The notes beneath the pieces are model-generated. The model searched no databases. It saw only the letters and a program-made list of their open reading frames with translations, and had not been told where the DNA came from. Below are positions 8,741 through 17,846 of a stretch of DNA of 64,000 bases, piece after piece. The position numbers and the translations under genes were made by a program. The stretch lies in assembly GCA_022769125.1 (NCBI GenBank), contig JALEKN010000035.1, positions 1 to 64,000 of the forward strand, read 5' to 3'. The stretch's first letter is position 1. Each line of letters starts with the position of its first letter. Source of the DNA: Agathobacter sp. (GTDB lineage Bacteria > Bacillota > Clostridia > Lachnospirales > Lachnospiraceae).

Positions 8741-10109
8741 GCTAACGTCTGCAATTCTGCTTACATCGGTAACAGGTTCCATTCTGTTTTTGGGATGGTA
8801 CGTAATTGCATTTGTATTGGATCGGATGGGATTTGTTAACATCATATATCAGGCAATGAAAGTGGTGATGCCGTTTTGGATGTTTCCGCTATCATTTCTG
8901 ATCCTCGTGATGGATAATCTTTCCTATAATACGTGGGGCGGTTTCCTGTTTAACTATACGCCGTTTGCTGCAAAGATGTGTCTTTTGTTCAGCGTGGCGT
9001 GGATGGCGGGAGCATTTCACTACATAGGCAAGTACATCATAGAGGTTATGACCATCAAATCCAGATATCAGAATGCTGAGTTTGTGAATGGACCATGCTG
9101 GCATTGTTTTGAAGACGCATGTGAATGTCATGAATTAGATGCACATGCCTTTCGCGTAGTGTATAGCAGCTGGGACAGCAGTCCGAAGATATTCGGGCTG
9201 CTTCACCCAACGGTAGTACTGCCGAGAGATATCTATACGGAGAATGAGTTGGAAGTCATCTATACGCATGAACTGACGCATTACCAGCAGAAGGTATTAC
9301 GGTTAAAGCATTTGACGGCGATTGCTTATGCAATCAATTTCGCGAATCCTCTGATATGGCTATTCGGGAATAATGTGCGGAATTGGGGCGAGTTCGCCTG
9401 CGACAATACTTCATTGATTCATGTTGGTGGTGTACGCTATTATTTTGAGACACTGCTTGCACTTCAGGCAGGCGGCGAAGAGCGTGAGATGTTGCGAGCC
9501 AATCTGGTTGGAAAACCATGCGACTTGGAAGCCCGGATTATCAGGATGAAAAGGAGCGATCGTAATATGAGTATGAAGAAAAAAGTTTTGGCGGCAATAA
9601 CAATTACGACAATGACAATAGTCAGCACAATATCCGTATCCGCTGCAACGATCGGCGCCGCAAATGCATATATGCATTTGTATGATGCCACGGTAGTGGA
9701 AGAAGCGGTTGCAGAGCCTTTAACGATCGAGAGTGATGGTGTGATACTTTATACCGCATCAGGCTTGGATGAGGGCTTCATAGAGGAAGAGGGAGAAGTA
9801 ATTGAGACCTACGGAGCGCGGACTTCTGCAGTGTTTGAATGGGAAATCTCGAAAAACCGTTCAAAGAAGACTCCGGGGTTCTCTGTAACCTCAGGTCAGA
9901 CCATAACAGTTATGGTTGTAAGCAACCCGACGGATGCCGTCATCCATATGGGAATCATCAGACCGGACGGCTCAAGATTGTATCGGGAAGGAACCGGAAC
10001 ATTTTTGCAGGCATTCCCGACATACGCGGATGGCACATACAATGTATATGTGCAGAATCTGAGTGATGGTTCAATTTCTGTTAATGGTTCATATACGGTC
10101 ACTGACTAA
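8724..10109 (+). CDS. BlaR1/MecR1-like M56 sensor metalloprotease with a non-penicillin-binding ectodomain
   Basis: A 461-residue membrane protein. Three helices are visible in the first 110 residues; the M56 peptidase domain has the zinc motif HELTH at 182-186 and a downstream GEFACDN; a fourth helix (about 285-305, AAITITTMTIVSTISVSA) leads to a roughly 155-residue extracellular part. In BlaR1 that part is a penicillin-binding transpeptidase fold with SxxK. Here it is shorter and looks like a compact beta-sandwich (SVTSGQTITVMVVSNPTD, YADGTYNVYVQNLSDGS) with no SxxK/SxN/KTG set. The protein probably senses another envelope signal and cleaves the BlaI-like repressor on activation. Position inside a polysaccharide locus suggests a wall-related cue, which is inference. 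Confidence 0.8.
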   Translation: MGWTIELTSAILLTSVTGSILFLGWYVIAFVLDRMGFVNIIYQAMKVVMPFWMFPLSFLILVMDNLSYNTWGGFLFNYTPFAAKMCLLFSVAWMAGAFHYIGKYIIEVMTIKSRYQNAEFVNGPCWHCFEDACECHELDAHAFRVVYSSWDSSPKIFGLLHPTVVLPRDIYTENELEVIYTHELTHYQQKVLRLKHLTAIAYAINFANPLIWLFGNNVRNWGEFACDNTSLIHVGGVRYYFETLLALQAGGEEREMLRANLVGKPCDLEARIIRMKRSDRNMSMKKKVLAAITITTMTIVSTISVSAATIGAANAYMHLYDATVVEEAVAEPLTIESDGVILYTASGLDEGFIEEEGEVIETYGARTSAVFEWEISKNRSKKTPGFSVTSGQTITVMVVSNPTDAVIHMGIIRPDGSRLYREGTGTFLQAFPTYADGTYNVYVQNLSDGSISVNGSYTVTD

Positions 10110-10168
10110 TATTACATATAATTCCATAAGGAATTGATTACAATTTATTTGAATAGTTGAGCTTTTTA

Positions 10169-10199
10169 AGGGTCCGGCAGCTGCCGGACTCTTTTTTTT
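10169..10199 (+). terminator. Rho-independent terminator after the BlaR-like gene
   Basis: Perfect stem GTCCGGCAG / CTGCCGGAC (10172-10189), extended by A/G-T pairs, followed by CTTTTTTTT. Confidence 0.9.
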
Positions 10200-10301
10200 G
10201 CTATATGAGCTCCGACTTTTGACATCTGGCTCCAATACGAACCAGCAAACGAATAAGATAAGAATGCTCCGCAGGGATGTGGGTATTTACCGGAATCCGG
10301 T

Positions 10302-10330
10302 TTGACACTGCAAAAACAGAATGTTAACAT
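10302..10330 (+). promoter_or_regulatory. Promoter of the fkp-fucU unit
   Basis: TTGACA (10302-10307), 17-base spacer, TAACAT (10325-10330). It starts a message well upstream of the AGGAAAG ribosome site at 10381, supporting the ATG at 10389. Confidence 0.65.
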
Positions 10331-10388
10331 ATGGATATCAGTTTATTTTGGGGGAGGCGGACATTGTTCCGCTCTTACGGAGGAAAGT

Positions 10389-13300
10389 ATGGGAACACCA
10401 ACGATAAATTATAAAAAGATGAGTTCGCTGTTTTTGCAGCAGTCCTATCTGGATTCGTGGGAAGATTACTGCAGAAGCATTCATCAGACGAACTTTACCA
10501 AATGGGATTATGTGATCCTTACTGCGTCAAATGAGGCGCAGGCAGGGGCATTCCGTATGCAGATTGACGAGAGGCTAAAGCAGCATCTTCTTCCGGCATC
10601 GACAACCTATGCGGTGATTCCGGACCCGGAGGGAAAGCGTGTCGGCTCCGGCGGTGCCACCTTTAATGTCATACGCTATCTTGCGAAGGAGAGCGACGGC
10701 CAATCCGTGTTTGAGGGAAAGAGGATTCTTGTGATCCACTCCGGCGGCGACAGCAAGAGAGTCCCGCAGTATTCCGCTATCGGGAAACTGTTTTCGCCAG
10801 TTCCGAGAGAACTGCCGGATGGAAGAGGCTCTACCTTGTTTGATGAGTTTATTATCGGAATGTCCGGCGTGCCATCCCGCATCCGGGAGGGAATGCTGGT
10901 GCTGTCAGGGGACGTACTCCTTTTATTCAATCCGCTGCAGATAGACGGGCAGCTGAATGGAGCTGCGGCAATCTCCATCAAGGAGCCGGTTGAGATCGGA
11001 AAGGATCATGGCGTATTCTTAAATGATGGCAATGGACAGGTTAAGCACTTCCTGCACAAGCAGACGGTAGAGAGCCTCCGGAGAATCGGCGCTGTCAATG
11101 AGCATGGGGCAGTCGATCTGGATACTGGTGCGATTTTGATGGATGTTAATCTGCTGAATGCATTGTATGGTCTGATCTCTACGGACGGGAAGCTCGACGA
11201 GGAGAAGTTTGCAGCATTTGTAAACGACAGGGCGAGGATCAGCTTCTACGGGGATCTGCTGTATCCACTCGCGGGAGCGTCAACGCTTGAGCAGTATTAT
11301 AAGGAAAAGCCCGAGGGCGATTATACAGAGGAACTGCATGACTGCCGGACCAAAATCTGGGAGGCAACCGCACCATTTTCGATGAAGCTGATCTGTCTTT
11401 CCCCGGCAAAATTTATCCACTTCGGAACGACACATGAACTGCTGTCCCTTGTGACGCAGGAACTTGATGAATACGAGTTCCTGAATTGGAAATCCAAGGT
11501 GGCGACAACCGGGGGCGGCGAAAGCCGCTTTGCGGCATATAATTCTTATATCGGACATCGTGCCGCCATTTCGGAGGGAGCATATATCGAGGACAGCTAT
11601 GTGCTGGATGAATCGACAGTAGGAACCGGAAGCATATTGTCCAATGTCAAGCTCAGAAACGTCGATATTCCGGCAGACGTGGTCGTACACGGGATACCGC
11701 TTCTGGGCGGAAAATATGTGACACGTATCTATGGAGTGCAGGACAATCCCAAGGCAGCAGTAAAGGACTGCGCACCGTTTCTTGGCTCAACGCTGCCGGA
11801 TATGATGCGCTGCATGGAACTGTCGGACAATGATCTGTGGGAAGGAAGCGGGGCGGATACAAGGGCACTGTGGGATGCAAAACTTTATCCGGTGTGTGAC
11901 ACAGAGGCTGAGTCCGTTGCGTGGGCTCTAAAACTTTACGAGCTGGTCTGCAAAACAAATGCTAAGAATCCAAATCCGGTGAAGGAGAAAATGACTGCCG
12001 GGAAATCCACGCTGCGCGATGAGTGGCTTGCAATGCCACGTATGAGCCTGTGTGAAAGCTACAACTGCGCGGATATGGAGAAGGTGCTTTTCTATCAGTC
12101 TGATCTTGAGAACCGCATCCGGTGCCACGAATTTACGGAGCGGCTGCTTGCAGGAGAGTACTATAAGGATGCATTCCGAGTCTTCGGTACGAGAGGGATT
12201 ACAGAGGGAATCTACCGAACATTGATGCAGGATGCAAAGGATATGGAGTTTTCTGCCAAAATCCGTATCTACTACGCAGTTGCGGAGTATATGAAGGATC
12301 GGGATCTTATTTTCGATGGACAGAACTATGAGTATCCGCAGCAGTGCTGTTTCGGGGAAATACGGGATGTCGTATATGAACAGGCGGTAAAGAAGCTTCC
12401 GGATTCAAAAGACTACCATATCGCGAAGAATGAGGTACATGTTGAACTTCCGGTGCGTGTCAATTGGGGCGGAGGCTGGACGGACACACCGCCGTACTGC
12501 AATGAAAATGGCGGAACGGTGCTGAATGCGGCAATCAGTTTAAACGGCATACTTCCGATCCAGATTACGGTGCGCCGTCTGGATGAATATGTGGTGGAGT
12601 TTGAAAGCCAGGACATCGGAGTCCATGGCGTGATTCACACCAGAGAAGAAATCCTGTCCTGCCACGATCCATATGATCCGTTTGCGCTGCACAAGGCTGC
12701 GCTGATCGCATGTGGAATTGTGACACCGGAGGACACAGAAGAGAGCCTGGAAGCAATCCTACAGCGAATCGGTGGGGGTATCTATCTGTCCACGCAGGTG
12801 GTCGGTATCCCAAAGGGTTCGGGACTTGGAACGAGCAGCATTCTTGCAGGGGCATGCGTGAAAGGTATTTTTTCTTTCCTTGGACAGAAAAAGAGCAATA
12901 ACGAGATCTATGAGATTGTTTTATGCATGGAACAGATCATGAGCACCGGTGGCGGCTGGCAGGATCAGGTCGGCGGGCTGACGAGCGGAATCAAGCTGAT
13001 CATAACTGATCCGGGTATGGAACAGAAAATCGATGTGTGGGAAGTTTCGGTGCCGGAGGCAGCAAAGAAGGAACTGCAGGAGCGGTTTGCCGTCATCTAT
13101 ACAGGGCAGAGGCGGCTTGCGAGAAATCTCCTGCGGGATGTGGTCGGCGGCTACATCGGCGCAAGACCGGAATCGGTACAGGCGCTCGAGGCGATGAAAC
13201 CGATGGCAGCCCTCATGGCGTTTTATCTGCAAAGAGGAGACATTGACGCATTTGCGCAGCTTTTAAATGAGCATTGGGAGCTTTCCCTGAAGCTTGACGC

Positions 13301-13502
13301 AGGCTCTACGAACCGTTGTATCGATCAGATTTTCCTGGCATGTGAGGACCTGATCGATGCCAGATTTATCGCGGGAGCAGGCGGTGGCGGCTTTTTAATG
13401 GTGATTTTAAAGAAGGGCGTGACAAAACAGATGCTGCATGAGAGATTGTCTGCAATCTTTCAGGATAGCGGCGTGGACGTCTGGGAGAGCGCATTCGTGT
13501 GA
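10389..13502 (+). CDS. fkp: Bifunctional L-fucokinase / fucose-1-phosphate guanylyltransferase (Fkp type)
   Basis: A 1037-residue two-domain enzyme. The N-terminal half is a fucose pyrophosphorylase-like nucleotidyltransferase with GKRVGSGGAT at 82-91 and a left-handed helix-like segment around residues 390-450. The C-terminal third is a GHMP kinase: substrate loop NWGGGWTDTPP from residue 692, ATP-binding PKGSGLGTSS (glycine loop 810-817) and motif 3 GAGGGGF at 996-1002. Fkp phosphorylates free L-fucose and converts Fuc-1-P plus GTP to GDP-fucose, a salvage route best known from Bacteroides. The start at 10389 follows GGAGGAAAG; an in-frame codon at 10302 overlaps the -35 box. The fucose mutarotase gene 78 bases downstream strongly supports fucose as substrate, though heptose or arabinose analogues cannot be fully excluded. 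Confidence 0.88.
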   Translation: MGTPTINYKKMSSLFLQQSYLDSWEDYCRSIHQTNFTKWDYVILTASNEAQAGAFRMQIDERLKQHLLPASTTYAVIPDPEGKRVGSGGATFNVIRYLAKESDGQSVFEGKRILVIHSGGDSKRVPQYSAIGKLFSPVPRELPDGRGSTLFDEFIIGMSGVPSRIREGMLVLSGDVLLLFNPLQIDGQLNGAAAISIKEPVEIGKDHGVFLNDGNGQVKHFLHKQTVESLRRIGAVNEHGAVDLDTGAILMDVNLLNALYGLISTDGKLDEEKFAAFVNDRARISFYGDLLYPLAGASTLEQYYKEKPEGDYTEELHDCRTKIWEATAPFSMKLICLSPAKFIHFGTTHELLSLVTQELDEYEFLNWKSKVATTGGGESRFAAYNSYIGHRAAISEGAYIEDSYVLDESTVGTGSILSNVKLRNVDIPADVVVHGIPLLGGKYVTRIYGVQDNPKAAVKDCAPFLGSTLPDMMRCMELSDNDLWEGSGADTRALWDAKLYPVCDTEAESVAWALKLYELVCKTNAKNPNPVKEKMTAGKSTLRDEWLAMPRMSLCESYNCADMEKVLFYQSDLENRIRCHEFTERLLAGEYYKDAFRVFGTRGITEGIYRTLMQDAKDMEFSAKIRIYYAVAEYMKDRDLIFDGQNYEYPQQCCFGEIRDVVYEQAVKKLPDSKDYHIAKNEVHVELPVRVNWGGGWTDTPPYCNENGGTVLNAAISLNGILPIQITVRRLDEYVVEFESQDIGVHGVIHTREEILSCHDPYDPFALHKAALIACGIVTPEDTEESLEAILQRIGGGIYLSTQVVGIPKGSGLGTSSILAGACVKGIFSFLGQKKSNNEIYEIVLCMEQIMSTGGGWQDQVGGLTSGIKLIITDPGMEQKIDVWEVSVPEAAKKELQERFAVIYTGQRRLARNLLRDVVGGYIGARPESVQALEAMKPMAALMAFYLQRGDIDAFAQLLNEHWELSLKLDAGSTNRCIDQIFLACEDLIDARFIAGAGGGGFLMVILKKGVTKQMLHERLSAIFQDSGVDVWESAFV

Positions 13503-13580
13503 CAGCAAAAGCCGTGATGCGAAATGGTGCATGGACAGACCGATGGATGTGCGTATTTACATAAGCGAAGGAGGATATGG

Positions 13581-14021
13581 ATGTTAAAAGGAGTTAGCAA
13601 GCTTTTGACAGGTGACTTGTTGAAAGCGTTATGTGATATGGGACATGGAGATGAGCTGGTTATTGCGGATGCCAACTTCCCGGCATATACCGTGGGGCAG
13701 CGCGTGATCTCCTACCCGGGAGTAGATGCAACAACGATTCTTAAGGAGATTGTAAAGCTGTTCCCGCTCGACCATGCGGTACAGGAGCCGGCGGTCGTGC
13801 TGGACCTGATTCCGGAGGATATTGCGCGTGGGTATACGCATGCAGATATCTGGGATGATTTTACGGAAATACTTCAGACAGAGTATGGGAAGGACAAGAA
13901 GCTTGCAGCCATGGAGCGCGAAAGCTTCTATGAGAGAAGCCGGAAAGCTTATCTGGTCATCCTTACGGGCGAGGAGCGCCTGTACGGGGATCTCCTTTTA
14001 GTCAAGGGTGTGGTAGAGTAG
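13581..14021 (+). CDS. fucU: L-fucose mutarotase (RbsD/FucU family)
   Basis: A 146-residue protein of the normal FucU length, with the family's catalytic-region signature DMGHGDELVIADANFPA near residues 17-33 and VLDLIPED in the middle. It interconverts alpha- and beta-L-fucose so that the anomer preferred by fucokinase is available. An AAGGAGG site at 13568-13574 is 6 bases from the start. It follows fkp in the same direction with no terminator between, so the pair forms a fucose salvage unit. RbsD homologues act on ribose; the FucU subgroup and the fkp neighbour make fucose far more likely. Confidence 0.9.
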   Translation: MLKGVSKLLTGDLLKALCDMGHGDELVIADANFPAYTVGQRVISYPGVDATTILKEIVKLFPLDHAVQEPAVVLDLIPEDIARGYTHADIWDDFTEILQTEYGKDKKLAAMERESFYERSRKAYLVILTGEERLYGDLLLVKGVVE

Positions 14022-14069
14022 AGCACCCGGCAGCCGTGGAGCGCAGACATGACCGGACAAGCATTCCGG

Positions 14070-14930
14070 TCACCACTGCCTGCGATACTCTCCGGGCGTA
14101 AGCCCCTCGACTTTTTTGAACATACGTGAAAAATATGCAGCGTCTCCCATACCACAGGAGGCGCTGATCGCGTCTAAGGGAGAATCTGTAAAGCGCAGGA
14201 GCTGCTTTGCCCGCGTGATGCGAAGCCCAAGCAGATAGCTGCCGGGGGTCACGCCAAACTGCTCCTTAAAGCTTCGCGTAAGATAGAACTTGTTGATATA
14301 AAAGCGTTCAGAGAGTTCATCAAGTGAAATCTTCTGGGTAAAATGGCTGTCGAGGTATTCCTTGATGAGGAGGAGATCCTGCTTTTTGCTCTTGGTGCGG
14401 CCGGCAGCTTCCGGATTCCAGCTCTCGCGCATCAACTGTGTCATAAGGACACAAAGCTTTTCGTTGAGCAGCATGTCCTTCACATAGTCCTCCGAGTTAG
14501 CAATCGAATAAATATCATCCAAAAGGGTAACATACGGAGTGATATCATCGGGACAAAATGCCGGATGCCCGCCCCGTTCCAGATATTTTTCGTAGATACT
14601 GTTCATGTTTGGACCATAAAAGTGAACCCATTTCAGCTGCCACAGATTCTGTTCGGTATGGTGCGAGTAGGCATTATGGCAGTCCAGAAATACGCAGTCT
14701 CCTGCACTTAGCGCATAGTTTTTTCCATTATAGTCGAGAGAACCGGAACCTGAGACAACAATAAAGAATAAATAGGATGCCAGATGTTCGCGGGCACTTG
14801 TGTGAGGCTTCTGCGCCTGAAGCGTGCCGGTTTCCTGCAGGTGAAACAGACTACTTCTGGCAAATGCAGACGGAGTATACAATATCCTCTTTGAACTAAC
14901 CAGATTTCCATGAAACAGAGAGTCATTCAT
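14070..14930 (-). CDS. AraC family transcriptional regulator with cupin sensor domain
   Basis: A 286-residue regulator. Residues 1-150 form a cupin-like sugar-sensing domain (SGSGSLDYNGKNYALSAGD). The last 100 hold the two AraC helix-turn-helix motifs, including ISLDELSERFYINKFYLTRSFK and ITRAKQLLRFTDSPLDAISASCGMGDAAYFSRMFK. It converges on fucU, and an 8 bp inverted repeat TGACCGGA/TCCGGTCA (14050-14072) lies at its 3' end. Only 28 bases separate its start from the large palindromic element at 14958, so its promoter must lie in or next to that element. It probably answers to a sugar, perhaps fucose, given the neighbours; this is not shown by the sequence. Confidence 0.88.
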   Translation of the reverse strand: MNDSLFHGNLVSSKRILYTPSAFARSSLFHLQETGTLQAQKPHTSAREHLASYLFFIVVSGSGSLDYNGKNYALSAGDCVFLDCHNAYSHHTEQNLWQLKWVHFYGPNMNSIYEKYLERGGHPAFCPDDITPYVTLLDDIYSIANSEDYVKDMLLNEKLCVLMTQLMRESWNPEAAGRTKSKKQDLLLIKEYLDSHFTQKISLDELSERFYINKFYLTRSFKEQFGVTPGSYLLGLRITRAKQLLRFTDSPLDAISASCGMGDAAYFSRMFKKVEGLTPGEYRRQW

Positions 14931-14957
14931 ACGACAGTCCCCTTTCTTTTACACGAT

Positions 14958-15520
14958 TGCCCGGCCCTCCGCCAACCTCTTTTAATATTCGCGAAACCCC
15001 ATGCTGCATCCCCCCGGTGCGTCCACCCCTTGGCAAAAAACACCACTTCAAATTGCGAAATTCTAATTCAACCGCTTCGGCGGTTCTTTTATCAGTTCTG
15101 TCTTCTATAGGTTTGAGCACTCCGGCCCGGCTGTTCGCGGTAGACGGACTTTTCTTCCGAGGGCTTTCGTGTCTCCCTTGGCGGGCGGGCCGAACAAAAT
15201 GGGAGCATGCTCCGATTGTTTGAGCTTACTATGTTTATATATAGAATACATAGAAAGCGAGTTTTGAGGGGCATGCTCCTAATAACAACTTTGTGAGGCC
15301 GCCCGCTTAGGGAGACTAGGAAGACCGACAGAAAAGTCTGCCTACCGTGATACAGTCGGGCACGGAGTGTCAAAGCCATATAAGACACAACCCGATCACC
15401 GTCGAAACGGTTGAAAGAATTTCTGCAATTTTTGTGGAATCGTTTTTTGCCAAGGGGTGGACGCACAGGGGGATGCAGCAGGATCTTCGCATATAGAAGA
15501 GGTTGGCGCCGCCGGGGCAT
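14958..15520. repeat. Large imperfect palindromic element, copy 1 (noncoding)
   Basis: The whole 0.56 kb folds on a centre near 15240. The outer arms match best: GCTGCATCCCCC..GTGCGTCCACCCCTTGGCAAAAAAC from 15003 is repeated in reverse complement up to about 15479, and weaker pairing extends to GCCCGGCC (14959) and GGCCGGGGC-like sequence at 15510-15520. Inside, stretches such as TCTCCCT..GCGGGCGG (15172-15190) recur inverted at 15298-15316, and GGAGCATGCTCC and GGGGCATGCTCC lie on either side of the centre. It has a homologue in reverse orientation at 24801-25330. Reading frames of 60-140 codons exist on both strands but follow the palindrome and lack ribosome sites. No flanking target duplication was seen. 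The 216 bases from its end to gmd hold nothing I recognise. Confidence 0.85.
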
Positions 15521-15736
15521 GGTAAGGTGTTAAGGAAAGGATATGTCATGTGGAGTGAAAAGTCAATATTGTACAATGGAATGCCAAGAAACACTATGGA
15601 AAAAGAAAGTAAGATGGTATAGAATATACAATATCGCAAGAGAATGACGGATTTGGCAGAGATAAGAAAATCTTGCAAAATAATACATTATGAGATGTCA
15701 GAGAACAAATAAAAGACAGATAAGGAGAACGATTAC

Positions 15737-16786
15737 ATGGCAAAAGTAGCATTGATTACAGGAATTACAGGACAGGACGGATCATACCTTGCAGAGTTTC
15801 TGCTGGAAAAGGGATATGAGGTACACGGAATCACAAGACGGGCATCCATCTCCAATACAGCACGTATCGATCATCTGATCGCGGAGCATGCGGTCACCCT
15901 GCATGACGGAGACCTCTCCGACTCATCATCACTGATCCGCATTATCGGGCTGGTACAGCCGGACGAGATCTATAATCTTGCGGCACAGTCACATGTGCAG
16001 GTATCCTTCGATGTCCCGGAATACTCCGGAGACGTAGATGCACTTGGTGTACTGCGTATTCTTGAAGCATGCCGCATCCTGGGACTGACTAAGAAAACAA
16101 AGGTATACCAGGCATCCACCTCAGAACTGTTCGGAAAGGTAGAAGAGGTTCCGCAGCGCGAGACAACACCATTCCACCCATACAGCCCATATGCAGTTGC
16201 AAAACAGTATGGCTTCTGGATTGTGAAGGAATACCGGGAAGCATACGGAATGTTTGCGGTAAACGGAATTCTCTTTAATCATGAGTCAGAGCGCCGTGGG
16301 GAGAATTTTGTTACCCGTAAGATCACACTTGCGGCAGGACGCATCGCGGAAGGAATTCAGGATCATCTGGAGCTTGGCAATATGAATTCCCTTCGTGACT
16401 GGGGATATGCAAAGGATTATGTTGAGTGCATGTGGATGATCCTTCAGCATGAGACACCGGAAGACTTCGTTATTGCTACCGGTGAGCAGCACACGGTACG
16501 TGATTTTACAGAGAAGGCCTTTGCTGCCAATGGTATTACAATTCGCTGGGAAGGAACCGGAATTGACGAGAAGGGATATGACGCAGCAACCGGAAAGATG
16601 CTTGTATGCGTAAACCCTGAGTGGTTCCGTCCGACCGATGTAGACAACCTGTGGGGAGATCCGACCAAGGCAAAGACCGTGCTGGGATGGAACCCGCAGA
16701 AGACTTCCTATGAGGAGCTGGTCCGTATCATGGCTGAGCATGACCGCGCTCTTGCAAAGAAAGAGGCAGCGGCAGTACGCGCATAG
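15737..16786 (+). CDS. gmd: GDP-mannose 4,6-dehydratase
   Basis: A 349-residue extended short-chain dehydrogenase. It has the NADP-binding loop [23 protein letters not shown], the Thr/Ser-Tyr-Lys catalytic set ([17 protein letters not shown]) and the family signature [17 protein letters not shown]. It converts GDP-D-mannose to GDP-4-keto-6-deoxy-D-mannose, the first step of de novo GDP-L-fucose synthesis. The start follows AAGGAGAA. Fcl and ManC follow in order, making a complete GDP-mannose to GDP-fucose branch. The palindromic element lies upstream, so this gene is the first of the bracketed block. Confidence 0.95.
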   Translation: MAKVALITGITGQDGSYLAEFLLEKGYEVHGITRRASISNTARIDHLIAEHAVTLHDGDLSDSSSLIRIIGLVQPDEIYNLAAQSHVQVSFDVPEYSGDVDALGVLRILEACRILGLTKKTKVYQASTSELFGKVEEVPQRETTPFHPYSPYAVAKQYGFWIVKEYREAYGMFAVNGILFNHESERRGENFVTRKITLAAGRIAEGIQDHLELGNMNSLRDWGYAKDYVECMWMILQHETPEDFVIATGEQHTVRDFTEKAFAANGITIRWEGTGIDEKGYDAATGKMLVCVNPEWFRPTDVDNLWGDPTKAKTVLGWNPQKTSYEELVRIMAEHDRALAKKEAAAVRA

Positions 16787-16882
16787 AAGTGAGCGAGAGT
16801 TAAAATCGATATTTGATGGAAGAAGGAGGCGTGCCGCTTCTGATGAAGATGCCGGCATGCCGTGCGAAAGAAGGATAAGAAA

Positions 16883-17827
16883 ATGATGGAAAAAAACGCG
16901 AAAATATATGTTGCAGGACATAGAGGAATGGTGGGCTCCGCAATCGTGCGATGCCTTGAAAAGCAGGGATACACCAATATCATAACCCGCACACACAAGG
17001 AGCTTGATCTGTGCAGACAGGATGCGGTGGAAGAATTTTTTGCAACGGAAAAGCCGGAATATGTATTTCTTGCGGCTGCAAAGGTAGGAGGAATCGTTGC
17101 AAACGCAGAGGCGCTTGCGGATTTCATGTATGAGAATATGATCCTGGAGATGAATGTCATTCATTCGGCATGGCAGAACGGCTGCAAGAAGCTGGAATTC
17201 CTAGGATCTTCCTGCATCTATCCGCGTATGGCACCGCAGCCGATGAAGGAGAGCTGTCTGCTTACCAGTGAGCTTGAAAAGACAAATGAGGCATATGCGC
17301 TTGCAAAAATCTCCGGCCTCAAGTATTGTGAGTTCTTGAACAAGCAGTATAAGACGGACTATATCAGCGTCATGCCGACGAACCTTTATGGACCGAACGA
17401 TAACTATCACCCGACTCACAGCCATGTACTTCCGGCCCTGATCCGCCGTTTCCATGAGGCGAAGGTCAATGGACTGCCTGAGGTTACCTGTTGGGGAGAT
17501 GGATCGCCGCTTCGCGAGTTCTTATATGTGGATGACCTTGCTGATTTGTGCGTATTTCTGATGAACAATTATTCCGGGGATGAGACAGTCAATGCAGGAA
17601 CCGGAAAAGAGCTTACCATCAAGGAACTTACTGAGCTTGTGGCAAAGGTGATCGGATATGAGGGAGAGATCAAATGGGATGCTTCCAAGCCAAACGGAAC
17701 ACCGAGAAAGCTTCTGGATGTGAGCAAGGCAGAGTCCCTGGGATGGCATTACAAGACGGAATTGGAAGAGGGAATCCGTCTTTCTTACGAAGATTTCTTA
17801 AACAACCCGATGCGCGCAGAACGCTAA
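16883..17827 (+). CDS. fcl: GDP-L-fucose synthase (3,5-epimerase/4-reductase)
   Basis: A 314-residue short-chain dehydrogenase with N-terminal VAGHRGMVGSAIVR, the FLGSSCIYPR segment and the catalytic YALAKISGLKYCE. These are diagnostic of GDP-fucose synthase (WcaG/Fcl), which epimerises C3 and C5 of GDP-4-keto-6-deoxymannose and reduces C4 with NADPH. A frame start at GTG 16862 is possible, but AAGGA at 16871 points to ATG 16883 (or 16886). The gene follows gmd by 96 bases and precedes manC by 19. Confidence 0.95.
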   Translation: MMEKNAKIYVAGHRGMVGSAIVRCLEKQGYTNIITRTHKELDLCRQDAVEEFFATEKPEYVFLAAAKVGGIVANAEALADFMYENMILEMNVIHSAWQNGCKKLEFLGSSCIYPRMAPQPMKESCLLTSELEKTNEAYALAKISGLKYCEFLNKQYKTDYISVMPTNLYGPNDNYHPTHSHVLPALIRRFHEAKVNGLPEVTCWGDGSPLREFLYVDDLADLCVFLMNNYSGDETVNAGTGKELTIKELTELVAKVIGYEGEIKWDASKPNGTPRKLLDVSKAESLGWHYKTELEEGIRLSYEDFLNNPMRAER

Positions 17828-17846
17828 GAAAGAAGAGGACAATTCT

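Noticed and set aside
8348-10109. Beta-lactam resistance operon
   Set aside because: The regulator and protease resemble BlaI/BlaR1, but the penicillin-binding sensor motifs are absent and no beta-lactamase or PBP2a-like gene is near.
15092-15520. A 142-codon reading frame on the minus strand, plus several of 60-100 codons on both strands, within palindromic element 1
   Set aside because: They follow the inverted-repeat sequence, have no ribosome sites, have Arg/Pro/Ser-rich composition of random frames, and similar frames appear in element 2 at shifted positions.
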